Part shown: in pieces, positions 1 to 10,706 of the stretch
Layout: every line of letters starts with the position of its first letter
Position numbering within the stretch: position 1 is the first letter of the stretch
DNA from: Croceivirga sp.
GTDB taxonomy: Bacteria; Bacteroidota; Bacteroidia; Flavobacteriales; Flavobacteriaceae
Assembly: GCA_028284935.1 (NCBI GenBank)
Contig: JANQQQ010000004.1
Location: forward strand, 1 to 64,000
Reading direction: 5' to 3'
DNA length: 64,000 bases
Notes under the pieces: generated by a model
Told to the model about the DNA's origin: nothing
Databases searched by the model: none
Seen by the model: the letters and a program-made list of their open reading frames with translations, nothing else
Program-made: the position numbers and the translations under genes

Positions 1-101
1 TTTCCCAAAATGGAAATCCTTGCAATTAACTATCTTCGGTACGGGCGGACATTTTCCTTTGGAAAAGTCCGCAACCAATCAGACACAAGACCGTTGTGCA
101 C
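1..101 (+). repeat. attC-like site 0 (partial, left-truncated by window)
   Basis: Matches the long type at 18518-18653 (aaaatggaaatccttgcaat.aactatcttcggtac.ggcggacatt); ends ..gaccGTTGTGCAC. Confidence 0.75.
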
Positions 102-115
102 AACTCATCAACCAT

Positions 116-2008
116 ATGAAAAAGTACTTTATAATTTTATTGATTCTTACGCTCTCCATTGACGCTTTATGTCAACAAAGCATATCCATTGAGAAAACAG
201 ACTGCTTTTTGGATGACTGCGACCAGTTTAAAAATTATCCCAACATTGAATTCGGGTACCTTAATGTGCCTGAGGACTATGAAAATCATACTGGTAGATG
301 GATAAAAGTGGCCTTTACACTTGTAAAAAGTACGGTGGACAATCCTGAACCAGACCCCATACTCGTCTTTGGGGGAGGTTGGGGACAACCGGAGCTCGAT
401 TTGACCCTATGGCAATCAAATATCATTCCCGCTAAGAACAGGGATATTATCTTATATGATTACCGGGGGTCCGGCTACTCGGAACCTAACTTATGCCCCG
501 ATCTGGGTCAAAAACACTTGGACCTGGTAAAGCAAGACTTAGCCTTTGATGCATTCAATAAACAACTCAACCAGCAATTCTATACTTGTTTTGATGAACT
601 TAAACAGCAGGGAATTGATTATCGCCAATATGGCACGGCAGTCAAAACCATAGATGCCCTAAAGCTCATTGAACAACTTGGGTATAAAACGATCAACCTA
701 TTTGGTGTCTCAAACGGTACCATGGGGATTCAGGGTTTTATTCGAGCTGCGGAAGGGTCCAAGGTTGAAATACGATCCATTTACAGCGATTCCAATGTTC
801 CAATGAGGGATTATCAGCAAGGGGATTTGGGCGTACTCTACAAGGATGTTTTGGAAAAAATATTGGACGAATGTGCCGAGGACCCCAGCTGTAATACTGC
901 CTATCCCAACCTCAAGGAGCGTTTTCATGCCTTTTTGAAGGCTTCCATGAGCAAGCCTTTAATCTACAATGGTGAAACCAAAATAGTATTCAATACCTAT
1001 TTGGTAAATTCTGTGATTCACCAGTTGCTATACAATCCCACTTTGCATAAGGATATCCCACTATTACTGGAGGCATTTATTGCCAATGAATTGGACTTTT
1101 TGGGCATCGGCATCTATCCCGCACTAGAGGAAATACTTTTGGAATCGAACGGAACTTCGGTCATTAATTATACCTACGACTGGAAAGCCAGGCAAGAACA
1201 AGTGGCTGCCGAATATGAGGAAACCAAAAAGAACATCCCAGAATATATGTGGGCGGATTTTTGGCTGGATTTTTACACCACGGATACTATGATTACTTAT
1301 AATCCTAGGGATACCATACCCGTGACCAGTGATGCCCCCGCATTGATTGTTGCCGGAACCTTTGATCCCATTACCGCTCCGGAGTACAGTAGAATAATGA
1401 AAGGTAGGTACCCTAACGGTTACTATTTTGAATACCCTAAGGCCGGCCATGGAGTCTTTACTACGCCATGCGGCAACGAGATGCTCAATGCATTTCTAGA
1501 ACAACCTGAGGTACAGCCCAATAGTGACTGCATACAACCGCTGGCGACTACGCCCATCCCTTTTACCACTTCGCTCTATGCCAATACTAAAATCAGTTCC
1601 CTGATCAAGAAGGTAGCGATGGACCAGAATATTTTATGGATAATGATACTCACTGTTCCTTTGTTATTGGGGCTGGTATACCTTATACGTGCTTTGACCG
1701 GGGCCATCCGCAAAAAAACAGCAGATAGGTTTAAGACACTTTTGTTCTTGTCGGTCTTAGCCTTCTTAATTGGATTAGGGTACTACATGTTCGCTACCCT
1801 AAGTTTAGGAGGGCTAACCCTCTTTTTTGGCCTTGTGAATAGCGCAACATGGCTGCCATGGTTCTGTTTGGTCCTCATGATTTTAGGTGCGGTACAGCTG
1901 TTCCGAATGGTCAAGGAATCGCAATACAGCTTCTGGAACTTGGGGGCCCTAATCTCCGTTGTTTTGGTGCTCATCACCGCATTTACCTATGGTATCCATG
2001 TCATTTGA
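116..2008 (+). CDS. Secreted alpha/beta hydrolase with TAP-like C-terminal region and terminal TM helices
   Basis: Signal peptide MKKYFIILLILTLSIDALCQ; GVSNGTMGIQ nucleophile elbow; TAP-like C-terminal part. ORF start moved from 20 because 20-115 is attC. Confidence 0.8.
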   Translation: MKKYFIILLILTLSIDALCQQSISIEKTDCFLDDCDQFKNYPNIEFGYLNVPEDYENHTGRWIKVAFTLVKSTVDNPEPDPILVFGGGWGQPELDLTLWQSNIIPAKNRDIILYDYRGSGYSEPNLCPDLGQKHLDLVKQDLAFDAFNKQLNQQFYTCFDELKQQGIDYRQYGTAVKTIDALKLIEQLGYKTINLFGVSNGTMGIQGFIRAAEGSKVEIRSIYSDSNVPMRDYQQGDLGVLYKDVLEKILDECAEDPSCNTAYPNLKERFHAFLKASMSKPLIYNGETKIVFNTYLVNSVIHQLLYNPTLHKDIPLLLEAFIANELDFLGIGIYPALEEILLESNGTSVINYTYDWKARQEQVAAEYEETKKNIPEYMWADFWLDFYTTDTMITYNPRDTIPVTSDAPALIVAGTFDPITAPEYSRIMKGRYPNGYYFEYPKAGHGVFTTPCGNEMLNAFLEQPEVQPNSDCIQPLATTPIPFTTSLYANTKISSLIKKVAMDQNILWIMILTVPLLLGLVYLIRALTGAIRKKTADRFKTLLFLSVLAFLIGLGYYMFATLSLGGLTLFFGLVNSATWLPWFCLVLMILGAVQLFRMVKESQYSFWNLGALISVVLVLITAFTYGIHVI

Positions 2009-2017
2009 AGAAAAGCT

Positions 2018-2156
2018 GTGCACAACAAGGGCTATAATTCAGCGTGGCTGAAGAACTAAAATGAAACTAAAAACTAAACATACAGCTGATTTCTTTTGCG
2101 GAACGATTCCAGCGAATCATGCCACACCGAAATCATAGCCGAAACCGTTGTGGTGC
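2018..2156 (+). repeat. attC-like site 1
   Basis: R'' gtgcacaac, L'' gggctat; L' atagcc, R' gttgtggtgc. Confidence 0.85.
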
Positions 2157-2165
2157 ATTATAAAA

Positions 2166-2471
2166 ATGATTACGGTAGAAGAAATAAAACAAGAAATAAA
2201 AAACCAGAATATTGTAACTGTTAGCGGAATTGAATCTGACTTGGAATTTCTCTTGTGGGATTTAACCGAAATGGACAAACTCAATAAAGCTTATCAAGTT
2301 GAAAAATATCACCTTGGACATTATGCAATTGGCTCAGACGGTGGACTTGAAATGCTGACTGTGGAATTTAATACTGGAATAGTATATAGAATTCCATTTA
2401 TTTCAATTGACAACAATGAAAAAATAAAAGTGTCGGACTCAATTGCCGAGCTGATTAAATTAAATAAATAA
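2166..2471 (+). CDS. SUKH/SMI1-KNR4-like protein (orphan immunity candidate)
   Basis: IGSDGGLEMLTVEF.. YRIPFISIDNNEKIKVSDSIAELI resembles the SUKH core; ATG start lies downstream of R'. Confidence 0.6.
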   Translation: MITVEEIKQEIKNQNIVTVSGIESDLEFLLWDLTEMDKLNKAYQVEKYHLGHYAIGSDGGLEMLTVEFNTGIVYRIPFISIDNNEKIKVSDSIAELIKLNK

Positions 2472-2474
2472 CGA

Positions 2475-2589
2475 CACGCCAACAATGGCCATAACCCATG
2501 CCTACCGCTTAGCCATTTTTTCCTAACTTCAATTAACTAAAAAATGCCTGGCACTGGCCACCGGGTCATAGCCGGGACCGTTGTGGCTA
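2475..2589 (+). repeat. attC-like site 2 (GGCCATAACCCATGCC type)
   Basis: R'' cacgccaac, aatggccataacc ... ggtcatagccgggacc, R' gttgtggcta; related to site 26. Confidence 0.8.
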
Positions 2590-2604
2590 ATTTGAATCAA
2601 CTGA

Positions 2605-3369
2605 ATGAAATTATTTGGAAGAATACGACACAAACTAATTTTAGATAATAAAAAAGCTCAATATCTGAAGTATGCTTTAGGAGAAATTGTATTGGTCGTA
2701 ATCGGAATTTTGATTGCTTTACAAATCAACAATTGGAATGAATCAAGAAAAGGCGATATGGCCTTAAAAGAGTATTTAGTAAAAATCAAATCCAATACTT
2801 TGGACGATATGTTCGAACTAGACTCGCTAGCAACCGGAAGGAGACAAATAGCCGAGCTATGTAAACAGGCACGTGCTAGTATTTTGGATAAGACGGAAGA
2901 TGATAACACTGTGCTTTTTATGGCTAGTGGTTGGGCATTTATTGACCTCTATTTTAATCCTAGTATTGGTGGGTATGAAGCATTAAAAAATTCAAATTAC
3001 TATGGAAAAATCAACAATACGGCGTTGGATTCGCTTTTAACACGATACCATACCATTATTGGTGAGATCGCATTAAATGAAAAGAGTTATAATGAATATG
3101 CAGAAAGTCAAGAGGCATATCTTTCCACTCAATTTGACAGGTCTTTGATTTTGGCATATGCCTTTCTACCGCCCGATTCCCTTAACATTAGAGCCACTCC
3201 ACAAACTGAGTATTTTACCGACTTTAAGGAATATACTTCATTTGCTGCCTATCGAAACGTTATTAGTTTAGCTGCCTGGCAGTTTGATACGATGATTCAT
3301 CGATACAATGAACTAGAGGATGTAGGCTTAAGCATTATTGAAGAAATAGACGCGATTATCGAAGATTAA
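2605..3369 (+). CDS. DUF6090-type membrane-anchored protein
   Basis: N-terminus KYLKYALGEIVLVVIGILIALQINNWNE is typical of this Flavobacteriia family. Confidence 0.8.
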   Translation: MKLFGRIRHKLILDNKKAQYLKYALGEIVLVVIGILIALQINNWNESRKGDMALKEYLVKIKSNTLDDMFELDSLATGRRQIAELCKQARASILDKTEDDNTVLFMASGWAFIDLYFNPSIGGYEALKNSNYYGKINNTALDSLLTRYHTIIGEIALNEKSYNEYAESQEAYLSTQFDRSLILAYAFLPPDSLNIRATPQTEYFTDFKEYTSFAAYRNVISLAAWQFDTMIHRYNELEDVGLSIIEEIDAIIED

Positions 3370-3372
3370 AAA

Positions 3373-4401
3373 ATGATAAAAAACAAAAAAGTCAAATTGA
3401 TTGCGCGCATTGTGTTGCTTGTTGGAACAGCAATATCCCTATTTTTTGTGCCATGGATTTTGGTAAAGGCATGGATTTTACCGTTACCCGATACGGTTCA
3501 AGAACAAGTGGATGAAGCCATCGGTCATGGATTTGATGGAATAATTGTTTATGTAGACGAAGCAGGAAAACCACCAGCATTCTATACAGGTGGTTGGAAG
3601 GATAGAAAAAATAGAATACCTGCCAACCCAAAATCATTATTTAAAATTGCAAGCATCAGTAAGTTGTATACCGCTGTAGCACTTACAAAATTGGTAAAAG
3701 AAAAGCGTTTGTCTTTTGATAATAAGCTAACGGATTACCTTCCAGAACTTAAAGAGAGAATTGAAAATGCAGAAGAAATTACCTTAAAAATGATGGTTCA
3801 ACATCGTTCTGGTATTCCAAATTTTACAGACAATCCAGCTTATTGGGAAAACGAGCAAGAAAATGGCAATAATGCTTTAGATTTTGCCCTCGACCTACCA
3901 GCCAGTTTTAAACCTGATAAGGGCTATGAATATTCGAATACGAATTATTTGTTGCTTCGCAGGATAATGGATGATGTTTTAGGGTATAGCCACAATCAGT
4001 ATATCAAAGAGAAAATATTGACTCCTCTAGCGCTGAATAACACTTTTTTTTCGATTACTGAAGTCAATTTAGATGATGTTATGAGCGGATATTACGTTGG
4101 CTATGATGAAGACTTTAAAGCTAACGAGTATGGAATGTTAGCAACAGCGGAAGATGTGGGTATATTCTTGCGAGCATTAAACGATGGTTCAGTTTTTAAC
4201 GAGGGAGAAAAGGAATTTTATCCTTACGAATTTAACCATGGAGGTTTGGTTGTAGGTTATCAGAGTCTTGCAGAATACCACAAAGATATTGATGCTGTGG
4301 TTGTTCAATTCATTAACACTACTGATTTTGAAGGTTATGAATGGAATTTATCGGAAATTACAATTAACCGAATTGTGAAAATAATTAGAAAGAAAAACTA
4401 G
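3373..4401 (+). CDS. Serine hydrolase (class C beta-lactamase-like)
   Basis: SISK motif (FKIASISKLYTAV), YSNTNY motif. Confidence 0.85.
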   Translation: MIKNKKVKLIARIVLLVGTAISLFFVPWILVKAWILPLPDTVQEQVDEAIGHGFDGIIVYVDEAGKPPAFYTGGWKDRKNRIPANPKSLFKIASISKLYTAVALTKLVKEKRLSFDNKLTDYLPELKERIENAEEITLKMMVQHRSGIPNFTDNPAYWENEQENGNNALDFALDLPASFKPDKGYEYSNTNYLLLRRIMDDVLGYSHNQYIKEKILTPLALNNTFFSITEVNLDDVMSGYYVGYDEDFKANEYGMLATAEDVGIFLRALNDGSVFNEGEKEFYPYEFNHGGLVVGYQSLAEYHKDIDAVVVQFINTTDFEGYEWNLSEITINRIVKIIRKKN

Positions 4402-4538
4402 CCATAACAAAATGTGTATAAGTAATAGTGGTTTAAGTGATAAAACCAAAGTATAAACATAAAGCTACGGTTAGCACAAAACCAAAAGGTTTGTGAGTAT
4501 AAATCCCCTACTACTCATACACGAGAACGTTGTGTGTA
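4399..4538 (+). repeat. attC-like site 3 (GTGTATAAGTAATAG type)
   Basis: R'' tagccataac (overlaps CDS stop), tgtgtataagtaatag ... ctactactcatacac, R' gttgtgtgta. Confidence 0.82.
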
Positions 4539-4550
4539 ATTATAAAATAA

Positions 4551-5387
4551 ATGAATAAACCAAAAAAAATAGATGCGGTAAACTTGATGTTTGAAATTGA
4601 CAAATTACTCATCGAGTTATTAGAAAGCTTATCCCCAGATGATTGGGAAAAGCAAACTATTGCACCAAAATGGAAAGTAAAAGACGTGGCTGTTCATCTT
4701 TTGGATGGAAATTTAAGGCACTTGTCAATGCTTCGTGATGGCTATTTTGGTGAAAAACCAGAGGAAATTAACTCTTATCAAGACCTAATAGATTTCTTTA
4801 ATAGGTTAAACGCTGACTGGGTAAAAGCTACAAAACGCTTGAGTCCAAAAGTAATTATTGACTTATTGAAAGTAACAGGTAAAGAAACTTGTGAATTTAT
4901 AGCCACTCTAAACCCTGATGATAAAGCTGTTTTCTCAGTTGCGTGGGCTGGCGAAAATGAATCTAAAAATTGGTTTCACATTGCAAGGGAATATACTGAA
5001 AAATGGCATCATCAACAGCAAATTAGATTTGCGGTAGGAAGAGAAAAAGACTTACTAAGAAACAAGTGGTTTTTACCTTATTTAGATACATCAGTTAGGG
5101 CACTTCCGCATCATTATCGAGATGTAGATGGTGAAAATATGGACTTAATCAAATTTACTTTTATTGGTGAATCTGAATATTCTTGGTTTTTACTTTATGA
5201 AAATAGTTGGAAACTATTGACCGATACGAATTTAGAACCTAAATGTGAGGTGATAATAAAGAATGAATATGCTTGGAAAATATTCACTAAGGGTATGAAA
5301 AGAGACGAAGCAATAAAAGCATCGAAAATAATCGGAAATGAAACTCTTGGGAAAAAAATATTTGATTTGATTGCTGTAATGGCTTAA
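4551..5387 (+). CDS. DinB / maleylpyruvate isomerase N-terminal domain-like protein
   Basis: LLESLSPDDWEKQTIAPKWKVKDVAVHLLDGNLRHL motif. Confidence 0.7.
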   Translation: MNKPKKIDAVNLMFEIDKLLIELLESLSPDDWEKQTIAPKWKVKDVAVHLLDGNLRHLSMLRDGYFGEKPEEINSYQDLIDFFNRLNADWVKATKRLSPKVIIDLLKVTGKETCEFIATLNPDDKAVFSVAWAGENESKNWFHIAREYTEKWHHQQQIRFAVGREKDLLRNKWFLPYLDTSVRALPHHYRDVDGENMDLIKFTFIGESEYSWFLLYENSWKLLTDTNLEPKCEVIIKNEYAWKIFTKGMKRDEAIKASKIIGNETLGKKIFDLIAVMA

Positions 5388-5394
5388 AAATAAC

Positions 5395-5557
5395 TACACG
5401 CAACAATGGCTATATTTCATTGCTGCCCTCCTACGCTAACAATTTTAATTAAATTTAATCGCAAACGAATAAGCCGTGGCAATACGTTCAACAGTGCCTT
5501 CCTCTCGCTCCGCTCGTCGGAGGCAATAACGAAATCATAGCCTTACCGTTGTGTATA
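5395..5557 (+). repeat. attC-like site 4
   Basis: R'' tacacgcaac, aatggctatatttcattgc ... ggcaataacgaaatcatagcc, R' gttgtgtata. Confidence 0.85.
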
Positions 5558-5587
5558 ATTTAAGTATACTTAAACTTAACCTAAAAG

Positions 5588-6385
5588 ATGAGAGTCTTAT
5601 TCTTCCTTTTATTCATTATTACCGCTCAATTCGGAACGTCACAATCCGATTATTTTAATGGGAAAAGAACGTATTGCGAGTTCATCGATGATGATTCAAA
5701 AAAGAAATATGAGCTTGGTATAATATGCATCTCGATGTGGGAGAGATATGGCGGAACAGCTGTTGATATATTTATGGATCTTGCAAAGAAAGATAGTACC
5801 TTTTGCGACGCTTATTTCTTTCTAGGCTACAGTCTACGACTACTGGACAGAGAAGAAGATGCAGTGAAAATGTATTACATCGCGGATAGTCTTGCAAACA
5901 ATAAATCTATAGAATTCAAACAGAACTTAGCAGTAACGGCAGGTCGGATTGGATACACAGATCTTTCACGAAAAAAATATCAGGAAATGATAGAATATTT
6001 CCCATACAGTCCCGAGGGGTATTACGGGGTTGGTGCTTCCAGCCTTTTCTTAGGTGATTATGAAAATGGCTTGAATCATATCAATGATGCGATTCATATT
6101 TACGAAAAGCTCAACAAAACTATTGGGGATGAAGTTTATTTTAATAAGGCGGTCTTGCTAACACTACTTGGAAGATTTGAACAAAGCATAAGTTTGTTCG
6201 ATAAAATAAAAAGTAGGGATATTGTAAAAGATGATATGTACAAAGTTTATTATTCATACAGTCTCATAAAGATCGGAAAAAAAAGAAATGACAATAGAAT
6301 GATCAAAAAAGCGAAAAAGCTCAAAGAAAAAGTAAATGACCTTTCACTTATAAATGACGATATAAGCAGAGAATTTAACGAATAA
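5588..6385 (+). CDS. Secreted TPR-like protein
   Basis: Signal peptide; helical repeat segments (YYGVGASSLFLGDYENGLNHINDAI). Confidence 0.6.
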   Translation: MRVLFFLLFIITAQFGTSQSDYFNGKRTYCEFIDDDSKKKYELGIICISMWERYGGTAVDIFMDLAKKDSTFCDAYFFLGYSLRLLDREEDAVKMYYIADSLANNKSIEFKQNLAVTAGRIGYTDLSRKKYQEMIEYFPYSPEGYYGVGASSLFLGDYENGLNHINDAIHIYEKLNKTIGDEVYFNKAVLLTLLGRFEQSISLFDKIKSRDIVKDDMYKVYYSYSLIKIGKKRNDNRMIKKAKKLKEKVNDLSLINDDISREFNE

Positions 6386-6390
6386 AAACT

Positions 6391-6527
6391 GTACACAACA
6401 ATGGCTATAATTCAACTTTCCCGTTGAACCTAAAACAAAACCGCTAACTTTAAAATCGCTCGATTTCTTTTTTGAAAAATCCTAACGGATTTCCCAAGTC
6501 GAAATCATAGCCGGACCGTTATGACCA
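6391..6527 (+). repeat. attC-like site 5
   Basis: R'' gtacacaac, aatggctataattcaac ... gaaatcatagccggacc, R' gttatgacca. Confidence 0.87.
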
Positions 6528-6540
6528 ATTACCGAGTACT

Positions 6541-7458
6541 ATGAATCCCATCAAAAATCTTACCTATTTCCTTTCCATTTTTGTTTTAAATCTTGGTTTT
6601 ACCCAGAATCTAAAACTCGACCTAGAAGTAGGGAAAACTTATTATCAAACTGCTCAAAACCATTTTATAATGACCCAGAAGATAGAAAATGAGGAATCTA
6701 CTGTTGAAACGGGCATAAATGGGAAAATGAGTTTTAAGGTAACCGGTAAAGATCTTGACAGTTACCATCTTGACGTGAAATTTCAAACCCTTGAAATAGA
6801 TATGAAGTCACCATTTGGAGACACTTATATAAATTCAAACGATTCGTCCTCTACCGATGTTTTTTCCAAACTTCTTAGACAAATGATTTCTAGTACTTTT
6901 AAGGTTAAAATGTTTCAAAATGGTTTTGTCAAAGAAATTGATATGGACAGTCTTTTTTCAGGACTACTTGAATCTTTTCCTGAAATTCCTAGATTCCAAA
7001 AGAGAGGTTTAATCGAAAAACTAAAACAGGCATATGGGGAAAAAGCATTCAAAGGAAATCTAGAGATGATTACCGCGATATTTCCAAACAAAAAAGTCAA
7101 TATCAACGACAAATGGAGAAATGAGATAAAATTGGAAAGCGGGATGTCCGCACAAATGAAAAATGAATTTACACTTAAGGAATACAATAAAAAATTTGCT
7201 TTAATTGAATTAAATTCTGCTACAAAGACCAACGACAAAGATTCCTACGTTCCCATCAATGGGAATCCAATGAAATACAACCTACATGGAACAATGAAAG
7301 GGGTAATTAAAATTGATACGAAAACAGGTTGGATCATTGATTCCGAAATGGTTCAAGATTTTAAAGGAACCATTGAAATGAAAGATGCCAAAAACAACGA
7401 AACAATATATTCCGTTCCAACTACATTTGACAATAAAATGATTATTAAAGGAAACTAA
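6541..7458 (+). CDS. Secreted DUF6263-like protein
   Basis: Signal peptide; LDLEVGKTYYQTAQNHFIMTQKIENEE; ANDKW-like motif (NINDKWRNEI). Confidence 0.5.
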   Translation: MNPIKNLTYFLSIFVLNLGFTQNLKLDLEVGKTYYQTAQNHFIMTQKIENEESTVETGINGKMSFKVTGKDLDSYHLDVKFQTLEIDMKSPFGDTYINSNDSSSTDVFSKLLRQMISSTFKVKMFQNGFVKEIDMDSLFSGLLESFPEIPRFQKRGLIEKLKQAYGEKAFKGNLEMITAIFPNKKVNINDKWRNEIKLESGMSAQMKNEFTLKEYNKKFALIELNSATKTNDKDSYVPINGNPMKYNLHGTMKGVIKIDTKTGWIIDSEMVQDFKGTIEMKDAKNNETIYSVPTTFDNKMIIKGN

Positions 7459-7461
7459 AAC

Positions 7462-7595
7462 TGACCATGACAATGGCTATAATTCAACCCTACCCTTAAG
7501 TGCCTTTCCAAATAATCTTAAGTTAGGGCAACTTAAATTAAACGGCGCGATTTCATCCCTTCTGGGCCGCAATCATAGCCGAACCGTCGGCAATA
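7462..7595 (+). repeat. attC-like site 6
   Basis: R'' tgaccatgac, aatggctataattc ... aatcatagccgaacc, R' gtcggcaata. Confidence 0.8.
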
Positions 7596-7609
7596 ATTTA
7601 AATGGTTTT

Positions 7610-9106
7610 ATGAAAAGAATATTCCTTACGATTTTAAGTATTTTGGTTTTAACCGCTTGTGAATCTGATAATTCTCCGGACACGATGACGGATGATGAGA
7701 TATCAGAAGGGATGGATGATAATGGTGAAGACGAACAAGACGATGACGACCCTGACCAGGAAGATGATGATATTATTAATGAAGATTTTTTTAATCTTCT
7801 AGTAGGTGATACTTCAAAAACCTGGAAAATTAAATCTGCGACCGTTGAAGGAAGTAATGGGAATTCAGACATCACCTTAAGGGCAAATGTGCAAGATGAT
7901 GAGTTTCTCTTTAAAGCCGAAGGGAATTTAAATAGCGGGGAATTTAGGGGACAATTGATTTGGAAGGAACGAAAAGTTTATGACTGGGCCAACAATGGAG
8001 CCAGTGATGCCTACCACCGTCCCAGGACCTTGGATTTTGATATCAACGAGGATGGCATCTTAATGACCTCAGAAATACAGCTGGAATTAAATGAAAATAT
8101 GGAAGTTCAAGGCTTTATACTTCTACAAAACAGCGAAACTATTTCCATTTCCTTGAAAGAAAAGCAGATGGAAGATTACAAAAGTATTCCAACTGCTCTG
8201 GATTTCGAATTTGTTGAAGACTTCAACAACATCCTTAGCTCTACAAAATCCACTGGTTTCAGAGCATCTTACCAAAATAACAATCTTTATCTATCCTATA
8301 GGGACGATGCCAATGGCAGGGTAAGGAAAGTATTCAAATATGACCCAGTAGGAAAAACATTGGATTCCACCCAAATCTCATTTCAGGGTAGCGAGTTTGT
8401 ATCCAGTAGATTGCATTTCTTCGACAATAAATTGGTTGTGATGGGAAGTGCCTTTATTTCAGAATTGGATTTATCCTTAGATCAAGAATTGAATACAATT
8501 TCTACCGGACTCGCCCAAAATTTATCGAGAGCAGGTACTGCTGCGGTTGATAATGCTATATATGTTCTCGGTGGGGATACCGGTATCTTTAACGAGCCCT
8601 ATCCCAACCATATTATTAGAATCTACGAAAATGACCCACTTGGTCTTAAGGATGAGTTTACTTTGAACACCCCCAGAAGATTGGCCGAAGGGGAAATTGT
8701 GGACGATATCATTTACATATTCGGTGGTGAAAACGTTGAAACAGCTGGTTCCACTGATGGTATTTTCATTTATGACAATCTAGTTACCTATAATTTGGTG
8801 GATAAAATAGTGGACGTGATACCGTTGTCGGTAGAAATGAACTATACCTCTGCTGTTAGATACGAGAATTTAATATTCGTTGCGGGAAGAAGCGCTGTAA
8901 CCAATATGGACACCCAAATTGTTTTTGGCGCACTCAACACAGAAACAAAAAATTTTAACGAGATTCCTTTCAGCCTTGAAAACCTGACCAGTGATGAATT
9001 CAATATTGAGGCCATGACCGTTTTAGAAAACACATTATATGTGGCATTGGCAAAAAAAACGAATTCTACCATTACCATTCAGGCCGTAAATCTTGAAAAT
9101 CTATAA
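7610..9106 (+). CDS. Kelch-like beta-propeller lipoprotein
   Basis: Lipobox LTAC, acidic linker, repeated IYVLGG/IYIFGG propeller motifs. Confidence 0.65.
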   Translation: MKRIFLTILSILVLTACESDNSPDTMTDDEISEGMDDNGEDEQDDDDPDQEDDDIINEDFFNLLVGDTSKTWKIKSATVEGSNGNSDITLRANVQDDEFLFKAEGNLNSGEFRGQLIWKERKVYDWANNGASDAYHRPRTLDFDINEDGILMTSEIQLELNENMEVQGFILLQNSETISISLKEKQMEDYKSIPTALDFEFVEDFNNILSSTKSTGFRASYQNNNLYLSYRDDANGRVRKVFKYDPVGKTLDSTQISFQGSEFVSSRLHFFDNKLVVMGSAFISELDLSLDQELNTISTGLAQNLSRAGTAAVDNAIYVLGGDTGIFNEPYPNHIIRIYENDPLGLKDEFTLNTPRRLAEGEIVDDIIYIFGGENVETAGSTDGIFIYDNLVTYNLVDKIVDVIPLSVEMNYTSAVRYENLIFVAGRSAVTNMDTQIVFGALNTETKNFNEIPFSLENLTSDEFNIEAMTVLENTLYVALAKKTNSTITIQAVNLENL

Positions 9107-9110
9107 TCAC

Positions 9111-9270
9111 TATTGCCAACAAGGTGTATAATTAATTGTGGCTTTATTCCTAGGACGGAATCCCTTTCAATCAATTATCTTTAGGTCACACGGCGGACAT
9201 TTTCCTGGCTTCGACAAACTCAGCCTACACAAACAGTCCTCAACTAATCATACACAAACCATTGTAAGAA
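9111..9270 (+). repeat. attC-like site 7 (GGTGTATAATTAATTG type)
   Basis: R'' tattgccaac, aaggtgtataattaattg ... caactaatcatacacaaacc, R' attgtaagaa. Confidence 0.8.
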
Positions 9271-9287
9271 ATTAAAATAGTACTTAT

Positions 9288-9962
9288 ATGTTCAAAAAAG
9301 CTTTATTGGCTATATATCTATTATGTACTACATCATGTAACCTATCAAAAAAAATCGATAAGGGACTAACCCCAAAGGAAATCGAAATCTTTTTTAAGTG
9401 TGCATTGGACGCCGAGTTTGGAGACAACGACTATGGATTAAAAAAATGGAACAAAGACATTTTGGTGTTCATTAAAAATCCTGAGCAAGAACAATTACTA
9501 AAAGAATTTAAAAAAATAAGGACGGAAATCAACGAGTTAAGTTCAGGTATCAAAATCATTCAAGTTGACGTAGAGTCAAAAGCCAATTTTATCATTTTTT
9601 TTTCTGATAAATATAATTATGCAGCATATGAACCATCCACTATGAACTATTTAGATGAAAACTTTGGCATGTTTTGGGTACACTGGAATCGAGAGTTAGA
9701 AATAGAAAAGGGAAGTATGTATGTTGATGTGAAAAGGACCAAAGAGATTGATTGTCAAAAACACTTGTTGCGGGAAGAACTAACTCAGGCGTTAGGTTTA
9801 ATGAACGATCATTCATATGACAAAGAAAGCATCTTCTATTCAGGTTGGAATTGTACAACAACTTATTCACTACTCGACAAAAAAATAATTGGGCTTTTTT
9901 TAGATGAAAAGCTGGAAGCAGGCATGAACTCTAGCCAAATAAAAAAGGTCATAGGAAAATAA
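9288..9962 (+). CDS. DUF2927-like lipoprotein
   Basis: Lipobox; LLREELTQALGLMNDHSYDKESIFYSG metalloprotease-like motif. Confidence 0.55.
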   Translation: MFKKALLAIYLLCTTSCNLSKKIDKGLTPKEIEIFFKCALDAEFGDNDYGLKKWNKDILVFIKNPEQEQLLKEFKKIRTEINELSSGIKIIQVDVESKANFIIFFSDKYNYAAYEPSTMNYLDENFGMFWVHWNRELEIEKGSMYVDVKRTKEIDCQKHLLREELTQALGLMNDHSYDKESIFYSGWNCTTTYSLLDKKIIGLFLDEKLEAGMNSSQIKKVIGK

Positions 9963-9964
9963 CC

Positions 9965-10102
9965 GCTTACAACAATGGCTATAATTCAGCTTTACCCTTG
10001 AACCAAAAACAAATTTCCTAACTTTAAAAACAGCTCGATTTCTCACTTGAAAAATCCTGTCGGATTTCCCAAGCCGAAATCATAGACGTAACGTTGTAAC
10101 AC
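9965..10102 (+). repeat. attC-like site 8
   Basis: R'' gcttacaac, aatggctataattcagc ... gccgaaatcatagacg, R' gttgtaacac. Confidence 0.85.
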
Positions 10103-10105
10103 ATT

Positions 10106-10705
10106 ATGAAAGGTAGTTCCATATTCATAATACTTATCCTAATTTTTAAGAATGGCCTGGTATCCGAATCTCAGGCAATGGATAATGAATTATGTAAAAT
10201 TCTCTATGAACTGTCTCTGGACAACCAAAGATATCGAGGTACTATGGGAAAAATATCCGACCATTTCCCTAATGCTTTGGATTCTTTAATACTCAATAGA
10301 GGATTGACCAAAACCGACTTTTATTCCCTACCTGAACAACGACAGGGAGAGTTAAATCAACAAGCCTTAGAATTAGCCAGAAGAAAGCTCAAGCCTTTAA
10401 TGAAGCAAAATGATTCACTTCTTGTCCTACAGCAAAAACTGGACTCGAAAAACACAAAAAAATTAATTGAAATTACTAAGAAGTACGGTTGGTTGACAGC
10501 AGAAGGATTGGGATGCAAGGAGAGATTCAGAACCGTACTGATTTTTAGACATGCACCTGAAAAATATTGGGATGAAATTAGTAGGCTAATCGAAAAGGAA
10601 AGGACGGAAAAAAGATTGTCAGGCTATGAGCACTATTTAATTGACAATCATTTGAAAGGTAGACCACCATTAACTAAAAAACCTTCGGACTTTATAAACA
10701 AATAA
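10106..10705 (+). CDS. Secreted hypothetical protein (DUF6624-like)
   Basis: Intact ORF between two attC-like sites; ITKKYGWLTAEGLGCKERF..RHAPE motif. Confidence 0.45.
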   Translation: MKGSSIFIILILIFKNGLVSESQAMDNELCKILYELSLDNQRYRGTMGKISDHFPNALDSLILNRGLTKTDFYSLPEQRQGELNQQALELARRKLKPLMKQNDSLLVLQQKLDSKNTKKLIEITKKYGWLTAEGLGCKERFRTVLIFRHAPEKYWDEISRLIEKERTEKRLSGYEHYLIDNHLKGRPPLTKKPSDFINK

Positions 10706-10706
10706 C

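Noticed and set aside
2148-2168. ORF starts at TTG inside the R' box (2148, 20358) and ORF starts upstream inside attC (20, 16905, 24950, 34672)
   Set aside because: The GTTG of R' creates a chance TTG; a better ATG just downstream starts a sensible N-terminus.
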